DNA of 64,000 nucleotides. It comes from Gavia stellata. Lineage: Eukaryota; Chordata; Aves; Gaviiformes; Gaviidae. The notes beneath the pieces are model-generated. The model was not told the origin of the DNA, did no database searches, and saw nothing but the letters and a program-made list of their open reading frames with translations. Shown in pieces: positions 1 through 9,800 of this stretch; position 1 is the stretch's first letter; each line of letters starts with the position of its first letter. The DNA lies in NCBI RefSeq assembly GCF_030936135.1, contig NC_082619.1, positions 7,877,208-7,941,207 of the forward strand, written 5' to 3'. The position numbers were made by a program, and so were the translations under genes.

Positions 1-779
1 CCACTGAAGCTCTGCAACCTGCTCATTTGACCTTGTCATACTCTGTTATTAATCGGGTTTCGTAACACGCAGATGTGTGAAATTAGCAGGGAGAGGCTTG
101 AAAGGCGGAGAGGCCAGGTGCCCGCCTGCCCTAGGCACGCAGGGTTACCAGCATTTAAATCCCCACTGCAAACACACTAGCTGTCTGTCCTTACCGTGTG
201 ACATCAGGCAACAAAAATAAACACGCACGAGATGATACCCTGGATGAGAAAAAGCTGACACATGTGCTCTACAGAGATTGTTTTCAGGGTAAACCTTATG
301 GGAAGAGACAGTATGTTACCACATTAACTGACATTGCTGGAAAAAAAAAGAAAACCCACACAAGGAGAGCTTTCAGATGCCCAAGTCCTTCTTCACCTTT
401 AAATCAAGGCACAGGCAGATGATTGCAAGTAATCAAGCAAGGGCCATTTTACAGCCAGCTACTCATCAGCTGAGCTAGGTGTCTGACAGCGCAGGAAAAA
501 GGGTGAAATGCGGCAGCGTCCAAAGCCTTGGGAGCAAGATGTCGCCTTCAGAGCGGCAACGATCCACTGATCTCCCCACCTCGGCCAGGTCTGCTGCTGT
601 TGGCCAAACCACGACTAGAGTGGCGTGGTCGGGTCCGGCAGCAGCACTTTGCCTGTCTCGCTGTGTCCTCCCCTCAACAGTCAGCAGAAGCACGCTGACC
701 AGCATCCCGGCCACGACCGCTGGTCCGGAGCCGAGCCACGGAGCGAGCCGCCCTCCCACGCGAGGCTGAGAACACTCAC
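1..779. other. DCPS intron 2 (partial)
   Basis: This is the intron downstream of DCPS coding exon 2 on the minus strand, from the donor GT at 778-779 to the left edge. I see no exon, RNA gene or clear repeat in it. The open frames here are short and unlike any family I know. Confidence 0.7.
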
Positions 780-2529
780 CGCTCAGCTCCGGGGGAGGAT
801 AGAGGTGGTACGTGCTGTAAATGTCATTGCGCATCTGCAGCTCCAGCTTCATGTGCTTCTTCAGCAGGTCCGACACCTTCTCCACCTGGAAAGGAGTCTT
901 TTCCAGGATGACTACAGCGTCTGTCCCCTCTCCGGAGGGACCGGTCACCTGGAATAGGAACGGATAAAGCTGTCAAATACAGACCCGGCGCTGGCTGGAG
1001 AGTTTGACACTGGGAGCTGAACACTTCCACCCAGGGACCACAGCAGACACCTTGCAGCCCCTCAATTCTCATGCACAAACTCCCTCCTAGTTCAGCCACC
1101 CACTGGGTAGCACCCATCCAAAAATAAAAGGCACGTTTGCCCTGAAGCATGGCAGGAATCTGCTCCCCGTCAGGGAACACAGGTAGTTTTCTGGGGGTGC
1201 ATGGAATGTGGACAACATCTCAGCCCATCTGCACCTCCCCGGATGCTCCCAGTGCCGGTGACTGCATTCCCACTGACCCACATCACTGATTTCATCTCAA
1301 GATACTCGCAGGTTGACACAGGGCCGCTGACCGGGTGGTTGGAGGGTCAGGAAGAGGGCAGAGGCACATGCAGGGGTTTGCATCACGGTCAGGGAGCGAA
1401 CCTAGGCTGTTTTGGGGCAGGGAGTATTGCTGCCCTGCTCTGAGGAACCACAACCCAGATCCAGAGGTGGCCTGAGCGTGCTGGTTTTGGGAGGTGTGGA
1501 GCACATCCCCACATCATTCCCATCTGTATAGGACCCAGGCAAGGCCTCATGGAACAGCACTTGGGGAGAGGATAGGGGTTCACCTGGGGCTCCCAACCCA
1601 GCCGTGCGCAGGGTAGAGCAGGCAGGTCTGTGCCTAGTTCAGTTAGCCACTGACCATCAACCCACTGCCCTGAGACGGAAGCAGAAGCTTGAAACTTCCC
1701 CGCCCTCATCGCCTGCTCGGATGCACATTTCCAGGAGACAGGAGCTGAGGCAGCCGCATGGATCCCGCACCACAGCCAGCCTCTCCGGCCATAAAACTTA
1801 GAAATACTACAAACTTCCCTTTTCATGGCACCTAATTGACTTGCCTATCCTATTTATAGCCCCAGAGTCAGCATCTTGCTTGCAAGTCAATGTCACTTTA
1901 CCTACCAAGCACGAAAAACCCGCTCTCAGGGCTAAAAGCAACAGCTAGACTAATAAGAAAAAAAAATAACTCCAGGCTTGAAATAAGGTTTCCAGCGCGC
2001 TGCCGCCGAGAGCAGTCGCCTCCTGCACCCCGCCTTGGCTGGATTTGGGCAGCACCGGGCTGGAAAAACGAGTCTGGGGCCACGGTTTGTTGAATGAAGA
2101 AAGGGAGGGGAAGAGACCGGGCGGGGACCGGGGCAGCCCCCGGTCTCGCCGAACACGGGCGCGCCATGTGGCGCCCGGGGGGGCGTGGCCTTGCGGTGGA
2201 GGCGTGGCCTTTGCGGCGGGGGGCTCGCGGGGGCGTGGGCTCGCGGGGGCGTGGCCTCGCGGGGGCGTGGCCTGCCTGGAGCTTGCCGCCGCGGGGCGGG
2301 GCCAGCCCTCAGCCGGGAAAATGGCGGCGGGCCCGGCCACCCATCCCCCCCCCCCCGGTACCTCCCCGTGCAGGAATACGGCCTTGTCCCGCGCCGACTC
2401 CCGCAGCACACGCCGCAGCCGCAGCTCCGCCAGCGGGAAGGGGACGGCGGCGCCGGCCCCATCCTGGGGCGCGGCTCCGGCCGCCTCATCCTCCTCCCGC
2501 TTCCTCTTCGGCCGCGGGCCCTCCGCCAT
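780..2529 (-). CDS. DCPS: DCPS scavenger mRNA decapping enzyme, 5' part (coding exons 1 and 2)
   Basis: DCPS hydrolyses the m7GpppN cap left after 3'-to-5' mRNA decay; it is a HIT-family pyrophosphatase of nucleus and cytosol. Two coding exons are visible on the minus strand: 2362-2529 (start codon 2527-2529) and 780-948. They join in phase 0, giving ...[22 protein letters not shown]... followed by [16 protein letters not shown] and [12 protein letters not shown], which are hallmarks of the N-terminal swapped-dimer domain. The N terminus carries a basic KRKRE stretch, as in human DCPS. The exon 1 donor is GTACCG, exon 2 has a CAG acceptor and a GTGAGT donor. The catalytic HIT motif would lie in later exons to the left of the window, so this entry is partial. 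The start lies in a CpG island. Family assignment is by remembered similarity to human DCPS. Confidence 0.93.
949..2361. other. DCPS intron 1
   Basis: This intron lies between the two DCPS exons. It is unique sequence apart from a GC-rich part next to exon 1, where short GGGGCGTGGCC-type units recur at about 2180-2270. No other gene is supported. Confidence 0.7.
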
Positions 2530-2660
2530 CGCACACCCCCCCCCCCCCCCGCACTGCGCCTGCGCGGGACCGCTAAGAGAAGAGCGGGGCTCGGCACCGC
2601 GCGAGAGGGGCGCCCCCTGGCGCCTTGGCGGTGGCGCGGCCCCCCCCCCCCCCCCCCCAG
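1990..2660. promoter_or_regulatory. CpG island and promoter of DCPS
   Basis: A CpG-dense segment surrounds the DCPS start codon. It contains GC boxes, and an NRF1-like half site CTGCGCCTGCGC lies at about 2554-2565, just upstream of the minus-strand start. Several C-runs of 10-18 bases flank it. The transcription start cannot be fixed from sequence alone. Confidence 0.65.
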
Positions 2661-3314
2661 GTCCCCTTGGGGTACACGGAACGTTGCGGGATCGACCCCA
2701 TCCCGGGCTAAAAGCTGCCTCCCCCCCATCCCAGAGGAGCCCACAGGCGGGTCAGGGATCAGCCCCCACCCCGCCATTTGCTGTCACTTACCCCCAGGGC
2801 TCCTTCCAGACCCACTTACCACACAGAAACCCACAAGCCCGGGGATTAAAAAAAAAATATATTTTAAAATTTCTGTATTTTTCTAGTCCCAACAAACCCC
2901 TGCAAAGACACCAGCACCACGGGGCAGGCGCCATGTCAGCTTACTGGGGGTCTGAGGCCCCCAGGAGCGGTCCTCACCCCAGGGGTACGCTGCCGTAAGA
3001 AGCTCTGAAGACCCCCGGACCCACCCGACGGCAGAGCTTAGTGTTTGCGTGATGAGCAGCGGGGACCTGCTGGAGGATGTCCCCGTCCCCACCGAGGGGG
3101 TCTTGGCCACCAGGATGGTGGTAGCATCACCAGGATGTGACAGGCTCCACACCGCTGTCCCCCCACGGCTGCGGGGACCTCCCCGTCTTCAGTTCCCAGG
3201 TCTGGTCCAAGCGGCTCGGCTTTGCTCCTGAGGTTTGTCAGGACATGGATGCATCCAGAACCGGTGGTGGCAGCACCAAAACGCCCGGGGGGACACCTCT
3301 GCCTGCTCCCAGCA
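2566..3314. other. Interval between the DCPS promoter and TIRAP last coding exon
   Basis: DCPS and TIRAP share the minus strand, so this interval must hold the TIRAP 3' UTR (higher coordinates) and the DCPS upstream region. An AT-rich patch at 2846-2885 (A and T runs with TTTTAAAAT) is the likely neighbourhood of the TIRAP poly(A) site, though no canonical AATAAA is present on the minus strand there. Nothing else coding is supported. Confidence 0.45.
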
Positions 3315-4409
3315 CTACTCCGTCCTGCTCGTGGAGCTCCGGCACAGCTCCTGGAGGTCTGCGGAGGCAGAAGACAAGGCCCATTAGCAACCAATTAATC
3401 TAAAAAATCAACTATTTAAATTTACAGAACTCAGTCCCTTCCCATGGTCTCTACCCCACCGCATCAACCCACGGCGTACTCACAGCGCATGATGGTGTCC
3501 CTGATCTGCCTGAAGCTGTTCTCCTTCAGCGCCATGTAGATGTAGTAGAGGTTTCGCAGCTCCTTGGGATAATCCTTCCGATCCACATCCTTCAACACCG
3601 GGATGGTGCGTCCGTTGGCCATCGGAGCTTCAGCCAATGCCTGGTGCATCTGGTACTTGCACCAAGGGTCCCTGAGGAAGCCGGGGGTGATGAGCATGAC
3701 CCAGCAGTGGCTGTTTTGCACGGCGTCGCACAGTTCCGTCACCACCGCGCTTCCCGGCACCGCGTCCCGCAGCTGGAGGAAGCAACGGAAGCTTTCGGGT
3801 TGACCCTCCAGGTAGGACACCAGCTCCTCCACCAGCTCCAGGTCCACCTCGCTGTGGCAGATGCAGACATCGTAGCTCTTGGCCCACCGGGCGCTGCCCG
3901 AGGCGCTGATGTCCAACGTTGACACGGGTGACGGACGGATAGACCTGGCCAGGCTTGTGCTAGAGGAGGAGCTGGAACTCTTGGCAGAGGATGAGGAAGA
4001 GGAAGGAGAGGATGAAGCAGAGCGGCCGCCTTTGAGGCTGCTCTCCACCGAGCTGGGCTTGGGCTTGTGCAGGAGCCGCCTAAACCAGCCTGCAGAGTCA
4101 GAGAGACCATGGTGAGGTTTGGGGGGGCTCAGCACCCCCCTGGGCTTCCCAAGGGGCTTGCGCAGCATCGCCAGCTCAGCAGGACACCTCCAGATGGAAA
4201 GAGCCGGGTGGAATCTCACCCTGACCCCCAAAAACCACCCCAGCCCCTAAAACCTCAGCTACCACTGACACCCAGATGCTATCGCATTGCAGCGAGCAGC
4301 CCGTGGGCACCCTCGTGTTTCGGTGGGGAGGGGATGCCAGTGATGGAGGGGACAGAGCCGGAGGGTTTATCCCCCTCCGGCACTGACCGAACCTGCACTC
4401 ACCGGCCAT
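3315..4409 (-). CDS. TIRAP: TIRAP (MAL), TIR-domain adaptor of TLR2/TLR4 signalling
   Basis: TIRAP bridges activated TLR2/TLR4 to MyD88 at PIP2-rich plasma membrane. The model has three coding exons on the minus strand: 4403-4409 (ATG GCC G), 3484-4089 and 3315-3358, totalling 657 nt or 218 aa (human 221). The start MAGWFRRLLHKPKP parallels the internal MADWFRQ of human TIRAP and supplies the basic lipid-binding patch. A Ser-rich linker (residues 26-47) precedes the TIR domain (about 75-204), with YDVCICHSE, RCFLQLRDAVPG (BB-loop Pro at 114) and LITPGFLRDPWCKYQM. The last exon adds YLQELCRSSTSRTE. Without splicing at the GTGAGT donor (3478-3483) translation would instead end in CEYAVG. The 768-nt uninterrupted frame 3464-4231 contains intron sequence at both ends and is not the real gene. 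Confidence 0.9.
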
Positions 4410-5958
4410 AGCGGGCAGCGCACTGCTCAGCTGCCAATCGCCAGCGTGAAACCTCTCCTGCCAGCAGAAAAAAAGGGATAAAAAAAGAAATTAGGAGAGC
4501 AGGAACCGACCCGTGGCGGGTCTGAGCCCCAGGAGCTCAGTGGGATTTATTCCAGGGACACACACCTCTGGGGTGCTCGCCTGCAGCCCCAAAATCACCC
4601 CCAGCAGAGTTTTCTGCATCCGCCTCCCCAAAATTTGCCGGGAAGGAACGTTTCAATCTCAAGCAGGGCTGGAAGCAGCAGCTCAAGCAGCCCTCCTGCC
4701 TGCACTTTTACTGCCTGTTACCAGCTCTCTCCGCCGGGATACACACCTGCAGCGAGTGAGGCAGAGAACCAACAGGCAGAAGAAACCCTCATTCCCGGAG
4801 GTGGGGAAAGAATCCTGCAGAGGGGAGAAATGGGGATCAGCAGGGATCACCGGGGATCGACTGGCTGCTGGCAAACCGAAGATGGCTTGGGTGACGCCCA
4901 GATCCGTGTGTCCTCAGTGATGCCTGCTCCGGCATCCCTGCCCATCGCTTGCCAGCTCACGCTATGCCCACGCCTCGGCATCATGCTCCTGGCACGGTTT
5001 GGGGTGCCCGGACCCTCCCTGTGGGTACCCAGGAGCAGCAACAGGGGAAACGAGCCCCAGGAGCAAATGTGGCTGCTGTTTTCCACTGCTTGCATCACCC
5101 TTTCTGAAACAAAACACCCTAGGTCACACTGAAGCCTTTCCCCTACCCGAAAACGGCACAGGACCATGGCAAATGCCGGCACGTACCCAGCACGCCCGCG
5201 GAAACCGCGCTCCCCAGGCGAGCCACCGCTTAGTAACAGTGAAAAGCTCAAGCATGGCTTGAACGACAAGCATGGACGGCGAACAGCGGGGGGAAATTTG
5301 GGGGATGCCTACCTGGGATGCAGGAGTCAGGCACCAGCGCAGGGAAGGGGGATGCATAAGCCCCTGGGATCGGCAAGAAGGAAGATCTTCTGGGATTGCC
5401 TAGGTGGGAAGGGAGATAGGATGCAGCACAGTCACTTTGGAGCCTAATGGGATCCACAGCAAATGGCAAGGGTGCTCCATCCTTGCAGCTTCCCGACGGA
5501 GCAGCCCTGGGGTAGAGAGGAAGACCCACCAGCTTCCCCAGGGACAGAGTAGATGAGCTGTCCCGTCACTCCACTCCGTGCTCACCCGGTCCCCCGAGAC
5601 CCCCTGGTTGCCAGCAGGTCCAGGCTCGGCCCGGGCATGCGGAAGCACAGGCAGGGGAAGTCGGCCGTGATCCCACGGGACCGGGAAGCCAGCCCTCCCC
5701 GGGGCCTCCCTCCCACATCCGCCACCGGCCAGATGCGGTCGCTGGCCAGGCGTCACCGCGCCCAGCCCTCGCCAGCACACACCAGCAAGCCCAGACCCGT
5801 TTCCCTCCCTGGTTTTATAACCAGACACGGATGGGTCCCTCTCTGCCGCTTCCGCTTATTTTATGAGTTAAATTTACCAAACGAGGCGCTTTTTCACCCC
5901 AAAATCCACCCCCCATCTTTCCTTTCCCAGGTCGTATCCCCCAAGGACCCCCCCGGCC
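4410..5958. other. Divergent intergenic region between TIRAP and the (6-4) photolyase
   Basis: This 1.5 kb region must contain the TIRAP promoter with any non-coding 5' exon, and the photolyase promoter. A TATA-like TTTTATAA lies at 5813-5820, about 140 bp upstream of the photolyase start codon. I looked for a D-box (RTTAYGTAAY), known to drive light induction of fish (6-4) photolyase, and saw no perfect copy. No further gene is supported. Confidence 0.5.
5813..5820 (+). promoter_or_regulatory. TATA-like element upstream of the (6-4) photolyase
   Basis: TTTTATAA lies about 140 bp upstream of the start codon at 5959. Its distance would allow a short 5' UTR, but there is no direct evidence that it positions transcription. 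Confidence 0.3.
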
Positions 5959-8246
5959 ATGCAGCACAGCTCCATCCACTGGTTTCGGAAAGGTCTCCGG
6001 CTGCATGACAACCCAGCACTGCTGGCGGCGGCTGCCGATTGCTGCCGCCTTCATCCCCTCTTCATCCTCGACCCCACCAGTGGCCAGGCAGGTGCCAATG
6101 CCCAGCGGTTCCTCCTCGATGCCCTGCGGGACTTGGATGGGAGCCTGAGGGCAATAGGCTCCAGGTGAGTCCCGGTGATGTCCCCGCGGGATTTGGGGGG
6201 GGGATCTCGAGGGGCTTTGTGCCCACCCGGCTCCCCAGCAGGCTGTTTGTGGTGCGGGGCTGCCCAGAGGAGGTGTTCCCTCGTCTCTTCCGTGCCTGGG
6301 GGACAACGCGGTTGACCTTTGAGGTGGACACCGAACCCCCCACCCGCCGGCGCGATGCTGCTGTGGCCGAGCTGGCGGCCCGGCACGGCGTGGAGGTGAT
6401 CCAGGAGGTGTCTCACACCCTCTACGACACCGAGAGGTGGGTGCCTGGTGCCGTCCCTTGGGGTGCAGGGGTCCAGTCCCGGTGCTGAGCACATCCCTCC
6501 TTCTCCCACCCCAGAGTCCTCGCCCTGAATGACGGCAAAGCCCCCCTGACCTACAAGCGCCTGCTGAGCCTCCTGGCATCCCTCGGACCCCCGGAGAAGC
6601 CGGCCCCTGCGCTCACCCAGGAGCATCTCCAGGGTGAGCATGGGGTGGACCCAGGGGGGTAGAGCATGAAGCTGGGTCAGCATCTCCCTCACTGTTCACC
6701 CTGGAGCGGAGTGATGGCCATCACACCCCCACCATACACTGCACCACAGGCTGCCGCACCCCATGCCAGGTCAGCCATAACACTGACTACGGGGTCCCCA
6801 CCTTGGAGGAGCTGGGCCAGGACCCCACTGAGGTAGGACCTCACCTGTACCCTGGCGGGGAGACGGCAGCGCTCGCCCGGCTCGACATGCTCATGGAGAG
6901 GACGGTCAGTGCTCTGTGCCCATCACCCTAATTTCGGGGCTGCTTCACCTCCCCCCATCCCAAAACATGACCCCGGTGTGTGTCCCCATCCAGGCCTGGG
7001 TATGCGGCTTCAAGAAGCCAGAGACTGAGCCCACCTCGCTGAGCCCCAGCACCACCGTCCTCAGCCCCTACCTCAAATTCGGCTGCCTGTCAGTCCGCAC
7101 TTTCTGGTGGCGGCTGCATGAGGTCTACCAGGGGGTGAGGAGGCATTTTTGGGTGGGGGGCAGAGGACGAGCCAGAGGGACCCAGCAGAAAGGCAGGGGG
7201 GCTGGAGAAGACAGGGGCCAGCGCAGCCAGAGGGGCTGATCCTGCCTTTTCCGGCAGCGGGAGCACTCCCAGCCCCCCGTCTCCTTGCACGGGCAGCTCC
7301 TCTGGAGGGAGTTTTTCTACACCGCCGGCGCCAGCATCCCCAATTTTGACCAGATGGTTGGCAACCCCATCTGCCTGCAGGTCGACTGGGATGACAACCC
7401 CCAGCACCTCCACGCCTGGAGGGAGGTATTTCCCTCGGGGATAAGCCCCAAGTCCTTTGAGCCCCCAAAAAACATCCCCCTAACCCCAGCACCGCACAAT
7501 AGGGCCGGACAGGCTACCCCTTCATCGACGCCATCATGACCCAGCTACGCACCGAGGGCTGGATCCACCACCTTGCTCGGCACGCTGTCGCTTGCTTCCT
7601 CACCCGTGGGGACCTCTGGGTCTCCTGGGAGGAAGGACTGAAGGTCTGGAGATCCTCCCCAACACCCACCGGCACCCAGGGGGCTCTTGGGGACCCTGTC
7701 CCCACACCACCACGGTGTCCCACAGATCTTTGAGGAGCTCCTGCTGGATGCAGACTGGTCCCTCAATGCCGGGAACTGGCTGTGGCTGTCGGGCAGCGCC
7801 TTCTTCCATCGGTATTTCCATGTCTACTCACCCATCACCTTCGGCAAGAAGACGGACCGGGACGGGGCATACATTCGGTAGGCGCAAAACCAAAAGCCAT
7901 GTGAAATGGCGGGGTGGCCTCCCTGGTGGCTTTGACCCCTCGCCGTAGGAAATACCTTCCTGTCCTCAAGGATTTCCCCACCGAGTACATCTACGAGCCC
8001 TGGAAGGCATCGCGGGCCGTGCAGGAGCGGGCAGGCTGCCTGGTGGGCACCCACTATCCCCAGCCCATCGTGGAGCATGGGGCGGCGAGCAAGAGGAACC
8101 TGGGGCGTATGAAGGCGGCCCGTGCCCGGAAAGCCCTGCCACCACCCCGGCTGCCTTCCTCTCCTCCAAGCACCGAACAGGAGCCACCATCCGTCCCCTC
8201 CGTGGCCAAATCGCAAAGGAAAAAGCCCAAGATTGAGCAGCACTGA
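5959..8246 (+). CDS. (6-4) photolyase (CRY5-type), nine coding exons
   Basis: The enzyme repairs UV-induced pyrimidine-pyrimidone (6-4) photoproducts using blue light and FAD. Exons: 5959-6164, 6242-6436, 6515-6633, 6750-6904, 6994-7134, 7258-7425, 7503-7643, 7726-7877, 7949-8246; sum 1575 nt, 524 aa, all phases consistent. The N-terminal alpha/beta domain begins [16 protein letters not shown]. The FAD domain contains [37 protein letters not shown] (His351 and His355 match the active-site pair of Xenopus (6-4) photolyase) and [36 protein letters not shown] and [12 protein letters not shown] are closer in memory to Xenopus (6-4) photolyase than to CRY1, CRY2 or CRY4. The C-terminal tail is short and basic (RKKPKIEQH), like a nuclear signal, and lacks a long clock-type extension. 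The exon 7 acceptor at 7501-7502 is the least certain boundary. Confidence 0.9.
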
Positions 8247-8507
8247 GCCCCACAGGTACCCCCAGGCAGCTGCCAGCCAGGGTCAGGCACTGCTTGTCCC
8301 ACTCCGACCCATTTCTCTCAACCATTTCCCTTAATTAATCGCTTCCCTTCTCCCATCCTGGGTCCTGCGACTTTGCTGCTGCCACCACCCCAAAAATCAA
8401 CTCCCCACCTGAGGACGTGCCCCAAAAGAGGGCAACTCATCTGCCCCAGTGAGTCAGCCCCACCTGGAAACCCCCAAGTTGCTGGACTGTGCTCCACAGA
8501 CGAACAT

Positions 8508-8609
8508 CACCCCACAAACCTGAGTCCCAGAGGGACAACACCCCACTGCAACGACCTCCACCCCACAAACCCGAGTCCCCGAGGGGCAACACCCCACTGC
8601 AACAACCTC
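8508..8609. repeat. Two-copy 51-bp tandem duplication
   Basis: Two adjacent 51-bp units each begin CACCCCACAAAC and contain GGCAACACCCCACTGCAAC or a close variant. They differ at only a few positions, so the duplication is fairly recent. It lies in the probable photolyase 3' UTR. Confidence 0.85.
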
Positions 8610-8639
8610 CACCCCTGCCTTACCTGTAATATAATCATT

Positions 8640-8645
8640 ATTAAA
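8640..8645 (+). terminator. Candidate poly(A) signal of the (6-4) photolyase
   Basis: ATTAAA lies 394 bases after the stop codon. It is the nearest canonical variant hexamer on the plus strand. Confidence 0.4.
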
Positions 8646-9129
8646 GGGAGCAGAGTAATTAAGAAAGCACAGCTTGATTCACAACATGCCTTGACCCACC
8701 AGCAGCACGACTGCGTTGAAATCCCCTGGCAGCACAAGCGCGTTTTGGCCACGGTGTTACCGGGCTGGTCATCACCGGGAAACCTGCGGAGAGCATCAGG
8801 AAATGGGTTGAGGATAGGGTGAGTTCAGGGCAGGGCAGCCCCCGGAAAGGGGCTGAGAAAATAAGGCTACTTTTGTCCCTAAATACACCCACCATCAACA
8901 CACTTTATTTATAGCACCAACACAAAGCAACACACAGCTAACCTGAAAGCCAGAGAAGAGCTTCTCTTCCTGAAAAGCTCTGAATAGGCCCAAACTCCTT
9001 CACACAGAATGACTGCGGCCAACCGCTGCTCTTACAACCTCACAGGGCTGGAGACATCATTGCACAGACACAAACCCAAGCAGAGAGGCAGCTCGAGGAA
9101 AGAACTGGAGGGAGGAAGGCCCCTGAGGA

Positions 9130-9800
9130 GTAAGAGGGCACAGTCACACCCACAAGCCTACAAAAGCCCCCTCGAAGAAAGAGGGCCGAGCCCGCGGCCT
9201 CTCACACCGCGCCCTCACAGGCCACCACCGCACAAACCTCCCCCGCCCCGCACAGGCCGCGACTGCCAGGCGCATGCGCCCGCCGCCTTTTATACTGACG
9301 AAGCATCGCGAGAACTGCGTGAAATCTCGCGCAAGCGCCGCTTCTCCCTCCCCCCCCCCCGGCGGAATAGCGGGAGTTCCGCCTCTTCCGTTACGAGCCA
9401 ATAGGAGGGCGGAGCGGCTAGGGGGCGGGGCGGGGCGCCAGGCGCCTGCGCGGGGCAGGGCGGCCGGGCGTCTCCGGGCGCGCGGCGCCAGGTGTGTGCG
9501 GGGCGGGAAGGGTGAGCGCGCGCCGGGGAGGTGGGGAGGCGTTGCCATGGCGACGGCGGGCCGGCGCTGCGGGGAAGGCGGTCGCCCTGAGGGGAGCCCC
9601 GAGGTCCGCCATGGCGGCGGGGAGCGGCGGGCGCTCCGTCCCCTCGGAGAGAGCGGTGGGGCTGCCCGGGGGGTGAGGGAGGCGGGGGGGAGCCTGAGGG
9701 AAGCGGCGGGAGGCGGTGAGGCCCGGGGGGCGCCCGCCTTATGGCGGCGGGGGGCGCTGGGGCCCAGCCTCACCTCAGCGACGCTGCTCTGTCAGCGCCC
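9130..9800. promoter_or_regulatory. CpG island, likely FAM118B promoter and untranslated first exon
   Basis: A CpG-rich block contains an NRF1 palindrome GGCGCATGCGCC (9269-9280), a CCAAT motif near 9399 and GC boxes at 9420-9450. FAM118B coding starts 4.3 kb downstream, right after a splice acceptor, so an untranslated first exon must lie upstream and this island is the natural place. The long frames read here reflect CpG composition. Confidence 0.65.

Larger units (their letters stand above)
8247..9130. other. Photolyase 3' flank up to the FAM118B CpG island
   Basis: This contains the photolyase 3' UTR, with ATTAAA at 8640-8645 as the best poly(A) signal, and a two-copy tandem duplication at 8508-8609. 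The rest is unique sequence with no supported gene. Confidence 0.5.

Noticed and set aside
1945-2998. Several long frames on both strands around the DCPS start
   Set aside because: CpG-island composition removes stop codons; only the minus-strand part 2362-2529 is supported as DCPS exon 1.
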